Assembly (NCBI GenBank): GCA_024236155.1
Contig: JACKLA010000001.1
Span: 310,001 to 374,000 of the forward strand
Direction of reading: 5' to 3'
Source: Sphingomonadaceae bacterium
GTDB taxonomy: Bacteria > Pseudomonadota > Alphaproteobacteria > Sphingomonadales > Sphingomonadaceae
DNA: 64,000 nucleotides
Shown: positions 34,239 to 42,403 of the stretch, one piece after another
How positions within the stretch are numbered: the stretch's first letter is position 1
Layout of the letters: each line of letters begins with the position of its first letter
The notes under the pieces: generated by a model
Databases searched by the model: none
What the model saw: the letters and a program-made list of their open reading frames with translations, nothing else
Told to the model about the DNA's origin: nothing
Position numbers and translations under genes: made by a program

Positions 34239-34945
34239 CAGAGAGAGGCGTTGCAGCGTGGGGCGGGCGGTCAATTCCGTTTTCGGTCGTTCGGTCCGAA
34301 CGCAAGACAATGTCAATCACCGTGAACCCTCACGGTGATGTTATTGTCCGGGTCCCGAATGTTGCCGATATTGAGGAAGTGATCGAACGCGTTGCGAAGC
34401 GCGGCGGTTGGATAAGCTACCATCAGATGAACGCTGAACGCTGGCGGCCCCGAACGCCCGCACGCACATATGAATTGGGTGAGACACACCTCTTTCTCGG
34501 TCGGCAGTATCGGCTATCTGCTGAAATTGGATTAGCGCAGTCAGTCAAAACTTCGGGCGATCGCATAGTCCTAACAATGCATCGACCGAACCGCATAGCA
34601 GAACGCAAAGCGCTACTAGACGGTTGGTATCTCACACAGGCCAGAGAGATAATCGGCAAACGCCTCGACAAGGTGTTCGAGCCATTTGCCGTTTTGGATC
34701 ATCCACTCCCCCGCTTGATCGTTCGAGATTTAACTCATCGCTGGGGAAGCTTGACGTCACGTGGAAACCTCGTCGTTAGCCGCCATATCGTCCGTGCTCC
34801 TCGGCAATGCATCGACTATGTTCTTGTTCATGAGCTTTGCCATCTTGAGCACCGCAACCACGGTGCGGAATTTTGGAACCTTCTTGATCGCATGATGCCG
34901 GATCATCAAAAACGAAAAGCAAGGCTCGAGAAGATTTTACTTTGA
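34235..34945 (+). CDS. YgjP/DUF45-type M48-like metallopeptidase
   Basis: 236 residues. The zinc-binding motif HELCHLEHRNHGAEFW is near residue 199, and the upstream RWGSLTSRGNLVVS is typical of the YgjP (DUF45) family. These hydrolase-like proteins often accompany type I restriction genes and may turn over a subunit; direct evidence is lacking. The start overlaps the hsdR stop as ATGA and it ends the operon. Confidence 0.9.
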   Translation: MTERGVAAWGGRSIPFSVVRSERKTMSITVNPHGDVIVRVPNVADIEEVIERVAKRGGWISYHQMNAERWRPRTPARTYELGETHLFLGRQYRLSAEIGLAQSVKTSGDRIVLTMHRPNRIAERKALLDGWYLTQAREIIGKRLDKVFEPFAVLDHPLPRLIVRDLTHRWGSLTSRGNLVVSRHIVRAPRQCIDYVLVHELCHLEHRNHGAEFWNLLDRMMPDHQKRKARLEKILL

Positions 34946-34951
34946 TTGTCG

Positions 34952-35836
34952 TCACTCCAGGCAACTTTCCAACCACTCGGCTGCCTTCGCCGCCGCGCTC
35001 GCGGCGGTGAAGATCGCCCGGTTGTCAGCCTTGAGCACCTTCAGCCAGCTGGCGAGGTAGCTGGCGTGATCCGGGCGCGGGCTGGTGGAAAGGCCAAGGT
35101 CGCCGCAAAGGAAGGCTGAACCAAGCTCGGCCACAAGTTCTTCCATGGCATAGGCATCGTCACCGAACCGCTTGCCGAAGGTCCGGGCAAGACGGTGGTC
35201 AGCGCCAGACCAATGAATGAGCTCGTGCATCAAGGTTGCGTACCAGTTCTGCGCCGCGCTGCCGCTGGCCGTTGCGAAGAACCGCTCGCGGTCTGGCATG
35301 GTGATCGTGTCGGTAGAAGGGGTGTAGTGGGCGCTGTCGCCATGGATGCGCACGCTGGCACCGGTGGCAGAAACGAAAGCGTCCGCCTGCAGGATAGGGT
35401 CGAAGTCTTCGCCATCCGGTACTTCAGGCAGGGCGTAACCCTCGACCTGACTGGCGTTAAACACGTGCGAGGCCTGCGCGAAGATGCGGGTCGAGCTGCC
35501 TCTTTCCTCGGCCTGATCGTCATCGCGCTTGTCGAGTACCTTGTAGAATACGATGGGCGAAGCCTTCTCGCCCTTGCGAACCTGGGCACCAAGTGACTGC
35601 CACTGGCGATAGGTCGCCCAGAGACCGTGCCCGAAGTCCTGCGCTTCGGCGCTGGCCCAAAGGGCGAGCACGTTGACGCCGCGATAGGCTTTCCCGGTCG
35701 CCGCATTCACGGGGCGCGAAAGCGGTGCGGTGCTGCGATGCCAAGGGAGCGAGAACGTATCCGTGCCGCGTTCAAGGGCTGTGATGATCTGGTTGGTGAT
35801 CGTATCGTAGATGCTGGCTGTTGTGGTGCTGGCCAT
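34952..35836 (-). CDS. ardC: ArdC-like antirestriction protein
   Basis: 294 residues. The N-terminal ssDNA-binding domain contains GVNVLALW and RKGEKASPIVFYK. The C-terminal zincin-like domain has HELIHWSGADHRLAR (about 203-217) with a downstream EELVAELGSAFLC. ArdC protects incoming plasmid DNA from restriction during transfer. It is convergent with the restriction operon (6 bp apart) and co-directional with the relaxase genes, fitting a mobilisation-linked role. Confidence 0.92.
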   Translation of the reverse strand: MASTTTASIYDTITNQIITALERGTDTFSLPWHRSTAPLSRPVNAATGKAYRGVNVLALWASAEAQDFGHGLWATYRQWQSLGAQVRKGEKASPIVFYKVLDKRDDDQAEERGSSTRIFAQASHVFNASQVEGYALPEVPDGEDFDPILQADAFVSATGASVRIHGDSAHYTPSTDTITMPDRERFFATASGSAAQNWYATLMHELIHWSGADHRLARTFGKRFGDDAYAMEELVAELGSAFLCGDLGLSTSPRPDHASYLASWLKVLKADNRAIFTAASAAAKAAEWLESCLE

Positions 35837-36057
35837 GGTGAAAGTCCTTTGTCCAATCGTTGGGAACGCGGATGAAGGGACGGGCCGGATTGGCCGGACG
35901 GGTCAGCGGTTACGCGGAACAGGCAACACGGGAGGGCGTAAGCCCGAATGGAGCGGGCAGGCTGTTGATCCCGCCCGGCACGGCCTGTCGAAGAGGAGCA
36001 GTTCATTCCAACGGCAGGGCGAAGGACGCCATGGCCTGTCGCCGCCAAGGCTTTTGA

Positions 36058-38805
36058 TCAGCCCAACCCGGCACCCATCGCCTTTGACTTTCCGGCTTCG
36101 GGCGTGCTCGCGGTCATAGCGGTCTGCTTCTCGCCAGCGCGCTCGTAAATTGCGCGGACAAGCTGGGTCTTATTGTCGGTGACAACCATGGCCTCCGCTT
36201 TGGCGCGCGATAGCGCGACGTAGAGCATCTTCTGGTCGACCAGATTGGTGGAGCGGCTGTCGGCGTGGATCAGGACGCGTTCGGCAGTCTGGCCCTGGGC
36301 GGCGTGGGCGGTCTGGACATAGGCGTGGCGTAAATGGGTGTCGCGAGGATCGGAGAGATCGAGCTTTTGCTCGCGTCCGTTGGCGAGCTTCACCGTTGCG
36401 AGGCCACGGTCGGAATCGATGCGAGTCACGGCCCCGCCAAGGCCATTGACCCGTCCAGCTTCGCGGTCGTTGCGGGTGAACTGCAAGCGGTCGCCGGTCC
36501 GCAGCTCCATAGGTTTCGGCTCGAACACCTCGGCTTTGCTCGCGCCCCACTGCCGGGGATGCCAGTCCAGCGTCCGTCCGTCGCGGCCTTCGAGCGCAAT
36601 GCGCCCGCGCTCCGGATCGATAGCGGCAATCGCGAAGCTCTCGCCCCGGCGCACGCCCTTGGCGGCAAAGTCGCGGTTGAAACGAACGTTATCGCCAATG
36701 GCATAGCTTGCTGCCTCGCGCGCTTCGACGCGGGTAAGACCTTTCGCCTCCAAAGCATCGAACCGCACGGCTTCCGCTGAAAGCTCGCCGCGCGCGGTCA
36801 GCTTTGCTCGGATCATGCTGGTGAGCCTGTCGCGGCCCTCGCGTGATGGCTCTATCACCAGTGTTCGGGCACGCTCTGCTGTAGACAGGGCCAGATAGTG
36901 CCGGGCCATCTCCCCAAGGCGCTCATCCGGCGTTGCGCCCTCGATCACCTTGCCGCCACCACGTTCCAGCGCGGCCAGCGCCTTGCCTGCATGGCCTTCG
37001 ATTGAGGCCATCACGGCTTCGCGGGTGTCGGCATTGGTCTGCCGAACCACCTCGGCGAGCTTGGCGGTCGCCATGCCTGCTTTCTGCAACTGGGCGAAGG
37101 CTGCCCCCGCGCCGACCGATCCCAGCTGCTTCACGTCGCCGACAAGAACGAGCCGGGCTCCGGCTTTGTCGGCACGGTTCAAGAGTTTCGCCATGTCGTG
37201 AGCCGATAGCATCGAGGCTTCATCGACGATCCAGACGGCCTCCTTGCCCGCTGTCTTAGCCTCGGGCGCGAGCAAGTGCCGCGCCACAGTGTCACCGCGT
37301 ATGCCGAGCGCTTCGCCTAGCACGGTCGCCGCCGATGCAGTTGGCGCAAGCGCGGTCACGGCAAACCCGTGCCGTTTGGCCTCGCGAGCATAGGTTGCCA
37401 GTACGGTCGTGGTCTTGGCTGTCCCGGCATAGCCCTGGACGGCAGCGACGCTGTCCCGCGAGGTGAGCAGGTCTGCGGTCGCGCGCTTCTGGTCCCCGGT
37501 CCAGACATAGCCGGATCGGGCTGACTGCCGTGCTGCTCGCTCGATGGTCCTTGCCGCTGCCAAAGGACTGGAAAGTGACTGCGCCATGCCGCGCCCGGCC
37601 TCTTCGAGGCGCAGCATGGTGCGCTCGGTCGCGATAGCCTGCGGCGTCGTGAACCCGGAAAACTCCGCCCCGCGCCGGTCAAGGAAAGTGCGCGGGACAA
37701 GCTCGCCGCGCTCTCCGGCCTGGGCAATCGCAGCACTGATGGCGCGGTGCCCGGCTCTACCGAAAGCAAAGTCACCGGCCTCGCGTGCCAGCGTGCTGAC
37801 CGAAAACACCGCCTCGCGTTCGGACAGCTTGGCAGCGGCCCAGGCCACCGCCTGCCTTGCCAGCATTTCCGGGCTGGCGGTTGCTTCGCTGCTCTTGGCC
37901 CGCTCTCTCGCTTGACTGATTAGCCTGTCTCGCGCTGCCTTGTCGAACCCGTTGGCATCGGCAGTCGCCCGCCAGTCGGCGCGCCAGGTGCGATGATCCG
38001 CACTGGTCTTGGCCTCGCGCGTATCGAGCGCGGCGATCTGCTTTTCGGCAGCACTGGCTTCCGCACGGCTCGTACCCCGCTCGGCAAGCCGGGCATCGAT
38101 GGCTGCGGTGCGCTGGCTCAGTGCATCGATGGCCTTCTCCGGAACCCCTGCGATCTCGAACAGCGAGTCTTTCCCGGCCTCGATCCTGTAACCCAGCGCG
38201 GCAACGCCGTGCGCCAGTTCTTGCCGGTAGATCGCGCCGATTTCCTTTTGCAGCTGGTAGAAGGCGCGGGGTTCAAGACTGCGCCAGTTGCCATCCTTGT
38301 CCTGCGTGGCGTTGATCACGACCGCATGGGTGTGCAGCTGCGGGTCCTGTGCCCGGCTCGTGGCATGGCGGAAGGTGGCGATGGCGAGATTGCCTGTCGC
38401 CTCGCGCCGGACCTCGCCGCCCGCTCTGATCCGGGTTGCAGCCATGTGCTTTTCGACATGGGCAAGCGTCACTTTCACCGCAGCGCCATGCGTCTTGATC
38501 AGCCGCTTGTCTCCCGCAACCTCGGCCATGATCGAGACGGACTTCGGCGCGGACAGGGTGATATCCCAGCCTGGCCGGTGCTCGACCTTGGCATCGCGGG
38601 TGGTGCCAAGCTGCTGCCCGGCAATGCGGCCTTCAAGCAACTCGGCAAACTTGTCGCGATCGACCTCGCCCGTCAGACCCAACTTCTCCGCCGCTTCGCC
38701 AAACCAATCAGACGGAGCCATGCCGCCTTCGGCATAGTAATCGTCAGCTTCGTAATAGCTGGCTGCCTGACCGGCACTCGACAGGGCCGAGACCGAGGCG
38801 ACCAT
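36058..38805 (-). CDS. traA: MobF-family relaxase TraA (TrwC-like)
   Basis: 915 residues from ATG 38805, sharing one base with the traD stop. The relaxase domain (about 1-290) starts ALSSAGQAASYYEADDYY and has the HUH motif PQLHTHAVVIN (about 150-160). The helicase half has Walker A GYAGTAKTT (about 455), with Ala where most proteins have Gly before Lys, and Walker B IVDEASML. It should nick the oriT of island 1 and unwind the strand. The order RHH-traD-traA repeats trwA-trwB-trwC of R388. Confidence 0.93.
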   Translation of the reverse strand: MVASVSALSSAGQAASYYEADDYYAEGGMAPSDWFGEAAEKLGLTGEVDRDKFAELLEGRIAGQQLGTTRDAKVEHRPGWDITLSAPKSVSIMAEVAGDKRLIKTHGAAVKVTLAHVEKHMAATRIRAGGEVRREATGNLAIATFRHATSRAQDPQLHTHAVVINATQDKDGNWRSLEPRAFYQLQKEIGAIYRQELAHGVAALGYRIEAGKDSLFEIAGVPEKAIDALSQRTAAIDARLAERGTSRAEASAAEKQIAALDTREAKTSADHRTWRADWRATADANGFDKAARDRLISQARERAKSSEATASPEMLARQAVAWAAAKLSEREAVFSVSTLAREAGDFAFGRAGHRAISAAIAQAGERGELVPRTFLDRRGAEFSGFTTPQAIATERTMLRLEEAGRGMAQSLSSPLAAARTIERAARQSARSGYVWTGDQKRATADLLTSRDSVAAVQGYAGTAKTTTVLATYAREAKRHGFAVTALAPTASAATVLGEALGIRGDTVARHLLAPEAKTAGKEAVWIVDEASMLSAHDMAKLLNRADKAGARLVLVGDVKQLGSVGAGAAFAQLQKAGMATAKLAEVVRQTNADTREAVMASIEGHAGKALAALERGGGKVIEGATPDERLGEMARHYLALSTAERARTLVIEPSREGRDRLTSMIRAKLTARGELSAEAVRFDALEAKGLTRVEAREAASYAIGDNVRFNRDFAAKGVRRGESFAIAAIDPERGRIALEGRDGRTLDWHPRQWGASKAEVFEPKPMELRTGDRLQFTRNDREAGRVNGLGGAVTRIDSDRGLATVKLANGREQKLDLSDPRDTHLRHAYVQTAHAAQGQTAERVLIHADSRSTNLVDQKMLYVALSRAKAEAMVVTDNKTQLVRAIYERAGEKQTAMTASTPEAGKSKAMGAGLG

Positions 38806-40625
38806 CAGACCGGTCCCGGCTTTGCGTCGGGCTCGGCACCCTTGGCAATCTCGCTGACCCGGCTCCACAGCGTTCCCGCCGGATCGCCTGGCACGTAACC
38901 GGGCTGACGAGGCTCGCCACGCCGGGTGATATGATCAGCGGTGAGACTAATGCGCGCGACCGGCAGGCCATCGGGAAGAAGCAGATAGCCCTGATGCGGA
39001 GAAAGCCGCAGTTCGCTTTCGAGCACGGCAGGCCGGAACTGGCGCTGGGTGGCGATTGTCGTGCGCGGCACCTCACTCCCAATCGACAACGTATCGGTGG
39101 CGACACGCAATTCCACCTCGCACTGGCCGATTGTCTCGCTCGCCCATTTGCGGGTTTCCTGATCGACGGTTTGCAGGAACAGCTTGGTGTTGCAGCAGGC
39201 CAGCATGGCCTCGGCGATGTTCGCGCCATAGCGATTGCGCATCTGCCCGAGCGCCTGAAAGGTCAGCACGATCGCAGCACCGAACTTGCGTCCTTCCGGA
39301 AGAAGGCGAGCCAGGTTCTCGACGCGGGGCAGGTCGGCCAGCTCGTCGAGCACGAACCAGATGCGGCGGTCTGGCGATGGCGACAGACCAAGCACCGCAC
39401 TCGCCGCGCATTCGAGCCAGCACGCCATGAGCGGCTTGGACGCTTCGAAATAGTCTTCCTTGCGGGGGACGAAGATCCAGGGTTTTGCACCCTCGCACTC
39501 GTCCAGCTTCGCGATGAAGTCTCGGAAGGCAAATCGCTCTTCTCCCTCATCTTCGACCTTGAGAAACTGGATCAGGTTTGCCGCCTTGGCGAGCATGAAG
39601 AGCACGCTGCCGGTGGCGCGGTCGGCGTCATTGGCAAAGGTGCGGGCTGACGAGGTGTGCCCCAGCCACTCCTTCAATTGCTCCTTGTCCTTGACCTGCA
39701 AGGCTTCGAGCAAGGCTTCGAGGCTGCAGTTCTTCTCCGCCCAAAGCGAGCGGATCATGTTGGCGACAAGAATGCGGCTTGTTTCCAGCCAGACATCGTC
39801 ATCCTGACTGCTCGTTTCCGAAACGAGCTGGCGCGCAATCCGGTCGGCATCGGCGGGGTGCGATATCTCGTCGAATGGAGTCCAGAAGGCGCAGCGCGCA
39901 TCGAAGGGATTGAGAATGACGTCGCCGCGCGCGGGGTTGTAATAGTGCGCGATGAATTCGCCCGACGTGTCATAGACCAGCGCTGCTTCACCACGCATTT
40001 CGATTCCGTCGAGCATCTGGCGCAAGGCAGTGGTCTTGCCGCTGCCGGTGGTGCCGAGAAAGGCAAAGTGACGGGTCTCGATCCGGCGCGGAACGGGGAC
40101 CGGACCAATCCGCAGGGCATCCCTGCCACAGAGCAAAGTGGTCTGAGCCGCAACTTCCTCTTCATCCGCCACGCGGGTGCCGCCAATGACCCGGTCGGCG
40201 AGCGTATCCTTGCCCTGTTCGGACATGGTTCGCTGGAGCAACCAGACGGTTAACAGCCCTATGGTAAAGCCCGTGATTGCACCGCCAGCGATCACTTTGA
40301 CGACCTGCCAGAAGGTCTCGGTGAAGAGCGGTTCAGAGGCGAACCAGGCGGCGGAAACGGTCCAGCGCTGGCCTTCCATCGCAATGTTCATCTTGATGTC
40401 GCTGCCCCCAAGGGAACCGAGCAGGGTCAGCAGGTTGGCCCACGCATACTGCAATGCGGTCGTTATCGCAGGGCCATGCAGCAAGAACTGCGGGGCGATG
40501 ATTGCTCCGGTCGCTGCTGCACCAAGCGTGATCGTGGAAAAGAAGCGAAAACGTTGCTGCCATTGCGCCATGCGTACGCGCCACAGGGCATGGGCCCGGG
40601 TGACAAAATCGATATTCGAATTCAT
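38805..40625 (-). CDS. traD: Type IV coupling protein TraD (VirD4/TrwB-like)
   Basis: 606 residues. Two N-terminal transmembrane segments (about 28-50 and 105-128) precede the ATPase with Walker A GTTGSGKT (about 190), Walker B IWFVLDELADLP and TFQALGQMRNRYG. Coupling proteins link the relaxosome to the secretion channel. The island has no channel genes, so this protein must dock on one supplied elsewhere. The start overlaps the RHH gene stop. Confidence 0.93.
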   Translation of the reverse strand: MNSNIDFVTRAHALWRVRMAQWQQRFRFFSTITLGAAATGAIIAPQFLLHGPAITTALQYAWANLLTLLGSLGGSDIKMNIAMEGQRWTVSAAWFASEPLFTETFWQVVKVIAGGAITGFTIGLLTVWLLQRTMSEQGKDTLADRVIGGTRVADEEEVAAQTTLLCGRDALRIGPVPVPRRIETRHFAFLGTTGSGKTTALRQMLDGIEMRGEAALVYDTSGEFIAHYYNPARGDVILNPFDARCAFWTPFDEISHPADADRIARQLVSETSSQDDDVWLETSRILVANMIRSLWAEKNCSLEALLEALQVKDKEQLKEWLGHTSSARTFANDADRATGSVLFMLAKAANLIQFLKVEDEGEERFAFRDFIAKLDECEGAKPWIFVPRKEDYFEASKPLMACWLECAASAVLGLSPSPDRRIWFVLDELADLPRVENLARLLPEGRKFGAAIVLTFQALGQMRNRYGANIAEAMLACCNTKLFLQTVDQETRKWASETIGQCEVELRVATDTLSIGSEVPRTTIATQRQFRPAVLESELRLSPHQGYLLLPDGLPVARISLTADHITRRGEPRQPGYVPGDPAGTLWSRVSEIAKGAEPDAKPGPV

Positions 40626-40993
40626 GGCTCGATCTCCAGGGCAAGCGAGCGCTGGCGTTCGAACGCGGCGCGCGCTTCGGCTGCAATTGTCTCGTCGGAT
40701 TTTTTCGTGCCCAGCGCCGCATGGCGGGCATAAGCGTAGGCCGCACAGGCGGTGAACAGGGTACGGTCGAGCACCCGTTCGGCCTCGGCCAGGCGCGTCG
40801 ATATCGCCCCGATCTCGCGCGCCAGTTCGGCAAGATCGATCTCCTTGTCGGTGCCGTGAAGCATGGCGAGAAAACCTGCTTCCACTACCCGCGCCAGCAT
40901 GGCGTATTCCGAAAGACCGCGACGCTTTGCGAAGTCAGCCAGCACCCGGTATTGCGACGGACTGAGACGCACCGTCTGCGCCCGCGCGCTCAT
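40622..40993 (-). CDS. RHH-type relaxosome accessory protein (TrwA-like position)
   Basis: 123 residues. The N-terminus TVRLSPSQYRVLADFAKRRG reads as a ribbon-helix-helix DNA-binding domain, and the remainder is helical. In R388-type modules the small RHH protein TrwA binds oriT and stimulates the relaxase. This gene is in the same place: first in the operon, next to the predicted oriT at 41011-41167. Confidence 0.75.
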   Translation of the reverse strand: MSARAQTVRLSPSQYRVLADFAKRRGLSEYAMLARVVEAGFLAMLHGTDKEIDLAELAREIGAISTRLAEAERVLDRTLFTACAAYAYARHAALGTKKSDETIAAEARAAFERQRSLALEIEP

Positions 40994-41010
40994 CGGTCTG
41001 CTCCGGTGGA

Positions 41011-41167
41011 GATGCTATCCGCCATCGCAAAGAATGGCGGAATTGCACGGGTCTTGGGCAAATGGCCTGAACGCGATGCTATCCGCATCCCTTCAAACCC
41101 GCAGAAGTCCTCGATGCACACGTGCGTGGGGTGTGTATGGAAATTGCGGGTCCGATACGCAGTATCG
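41011..41167 (+). other. oriT: Predicted oriT of island 1 with F-like nic sequence
   Basis: The intergenic stretch has two direct repeats GATGCTATCCGC (41011-41022 and 41075-41086) and an inverted repeat CGATAC-GCA-GTATCG (41153-41167). TGCGTGGGGTGT at 41123-41134 matches, base for base, the core left of the F plasmid TraI nick site. The nick would fall after 41134. MobF relaxases such as F TraI use this kind of site, and the relaxase here is MobF. Confidence 0.7.
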
Positions 41168-41197
41168 TGGCCCTTCCTCTCTCCAGTCTTTCTCCGG

Positions 41198-41713
41198 TCA
41201 ATTGGCATGGGCGTCTTGCTCCATGCTTGCCGTTGGAGGCGTCGCAGACAGGATCAGATTGCGGGCGACATCGTCGTCGAAATACCGTTCGCGGGACTGG
41301 CGAGAAGGCAACTGGCGATCCGCCATATCGGGGCGTGTGAACCAGCGAAGCAGGGCCAGGTCGATCGCAGACCGAACCTCATCTGCGAGCTGGTTGGTTT
41401 CTTCTGGCGTGAGGTCCAGCCACCCGAATTCGGTGCGAAGCTGGCTGCCAAGCGGATATCCGGTTCCGTCCCGGCTCCTGTAGACCGGGCCCTCGACAGT
41501 GAGGCAACAATCTTGCCCCTCAAACCGCTCGCGGACGGGGCGTTCGTACCAGAGCCAGGGATGCAATGTGTGGCGACGGGCGCGCCCATCGGCATTGTCT
41601 TCAACGAGCAATTGGACAAGCTGGGCCGCACGTTCTTCGTCGTCGCTAGGAAGGCTGGCGATCAGCCAGCCATGCTTCTTCAGGGCTGCGTTGATCAGGG
41701 AAAGGATGGACAT
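41198..41713 (-). CDS. Conserved hypothetical protein next to oriT
   Basis: 171 residues from ATG 41713 (MSILSLINAALKKHGW). No recognised domain. The middle has several Trp/Arg-rich motifs (HPWLWYERPVRERFEGQD, EFGWLDLTPEE). It sits between the AlpA gene and oriT and points toward the transfer genes, so a link to mobilisation or replication of the element is possible. A frame extending upstream to 41854 overlaps AlpA and is not used. Confidence 0.6.
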   Translation of the reverse strand: MSILSLINAALKKHGWLIASLPSDDEERAAQLVQLLVEDNADGRARRHTLHPWLWYERPVRERFEGQDCCLTVEGPVYRSRDGTGYPLGSQLRTEFGWLDLTPEETNQLADEVRSAIDLALLRWFTRPDMADRQLPSRQSRERYFDDDVARNLILSATPPTASMEQDAHAN

Positions 41714-41753
41714 GGGGGAGATGCTTTCTGCGGGCCATTGCCCGCCTTGGGGG

Positions 41754-41945
41754 TCAATAGCTGCGCAGGGGGAGGGCCTCGATCCACTCCTCGATGTCAG
41801 TGGAACGCCAGCGGATACGTCCGCCGCCAATGTCGATGGGATGAGGAAAGGCACCTCGGCGGATGCGTCGCCAGATCGTTGTCCGGCTGCGAATGCCAGT
41901 CAGGCGCATGACCTCATGGCAGGTGAGTAGTTCAGTATTCGGCAC
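41754..41945 (-). CDS. AlpA-family excisionase/regulator
   Basis: 63 residues with the MerR-like winged-helix of AlpA proteins: TCHEVMRLTGI, TTIWRRIRRGAFPHPI, then IRWRSTDIEEW. AlpA-type proteins direct excision of integrated elements or activate integrase genes. An SOS-type box lies 167 bp upstream. It fits as the recombination directionality factor of island 1. Confidence 0.88.
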   Translation of the reverse strand: MPNTELLTCHEVMRLTGIRSRTTIWRRIRRGAFPHPIDIGGGRIRWRSTDIEEWIEALPLRSY

Positions 41946-42403
41946 GACAGATTCCTTTGCTTCAAGGTTCTGTCAGCGAAGCCGTGTTCCCCCACGACGA
42001 TGGGTTGTCCTTCAAATTGCCGTTGCGAACCGTGCGATAAGACGTTCAACTCAGCGCCACCAAGCTTCGGTGACGCGAGCAATGCTATGCGAATCGCAAT
42101 GATGTAGGAAAGAACAAAAATAGAACAAACGCCGTTCCGCATTGGCGGGTGGACGATGTTGGATCGCTATGGACAGTCCGGGACTGAAAGATTTTTCTCA
42201 GAAGCGCGCGGAAAGAAACCTGATCTACCTCATGCTCGCTACGCTGCCACTTCTGTAGGGTAGAATGCGGCGTCCATCTGCGTTTCCTTTCTGCAGATCG
42301 CAGATTTTCGGCACTTTTTGCCGGTTGCAGAAAGGATAAAATGGCGAGATATCAGTTTCTTGCTCCATTTTCTTTCTGCTAAACCGGTGAAATCTTTCTG
42401 CAT
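41946..42403. other. 458-bp gap: AlpA promoter side and TTTCTGC repeats
   Basis: The left part is the upstream region of AlpA and contains the SOS-type box at 42112-42126. The right part has an inverted pair CCTTTCTGCA/TGCAGAAAGG (42286-42295, 42326-42335) and two more TTTCTGC copies (about 42374 and 42394), just after the stop of the AlbA-ATPase gene. A 29-codon frame at 42170 (+) has no features worth calling. Confidence 0.5.
42112..42126 (-). promoter_or_regulatory. LexA-type SOS box upstream of AlpA
   Basis: The minus strand reads GTTCTATTTTTGTTC, an exact fit to the alphaproteobacterial LexA site GTTC-N7-GTTC. It lies 167 bp upstream of the AlpA start. If functional, DNA damage would raise AlpA and favour excision of the island, a control known from other integrative elements. 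Confidence 0.55.

Noticed and set aside
42170..42259. 29-codon plus-strand frame in the gap before the AlbA-ATPase gene
   Set aside because: No ribosome site, no recognised relatives, and the gap is otherwise regulatory in character.
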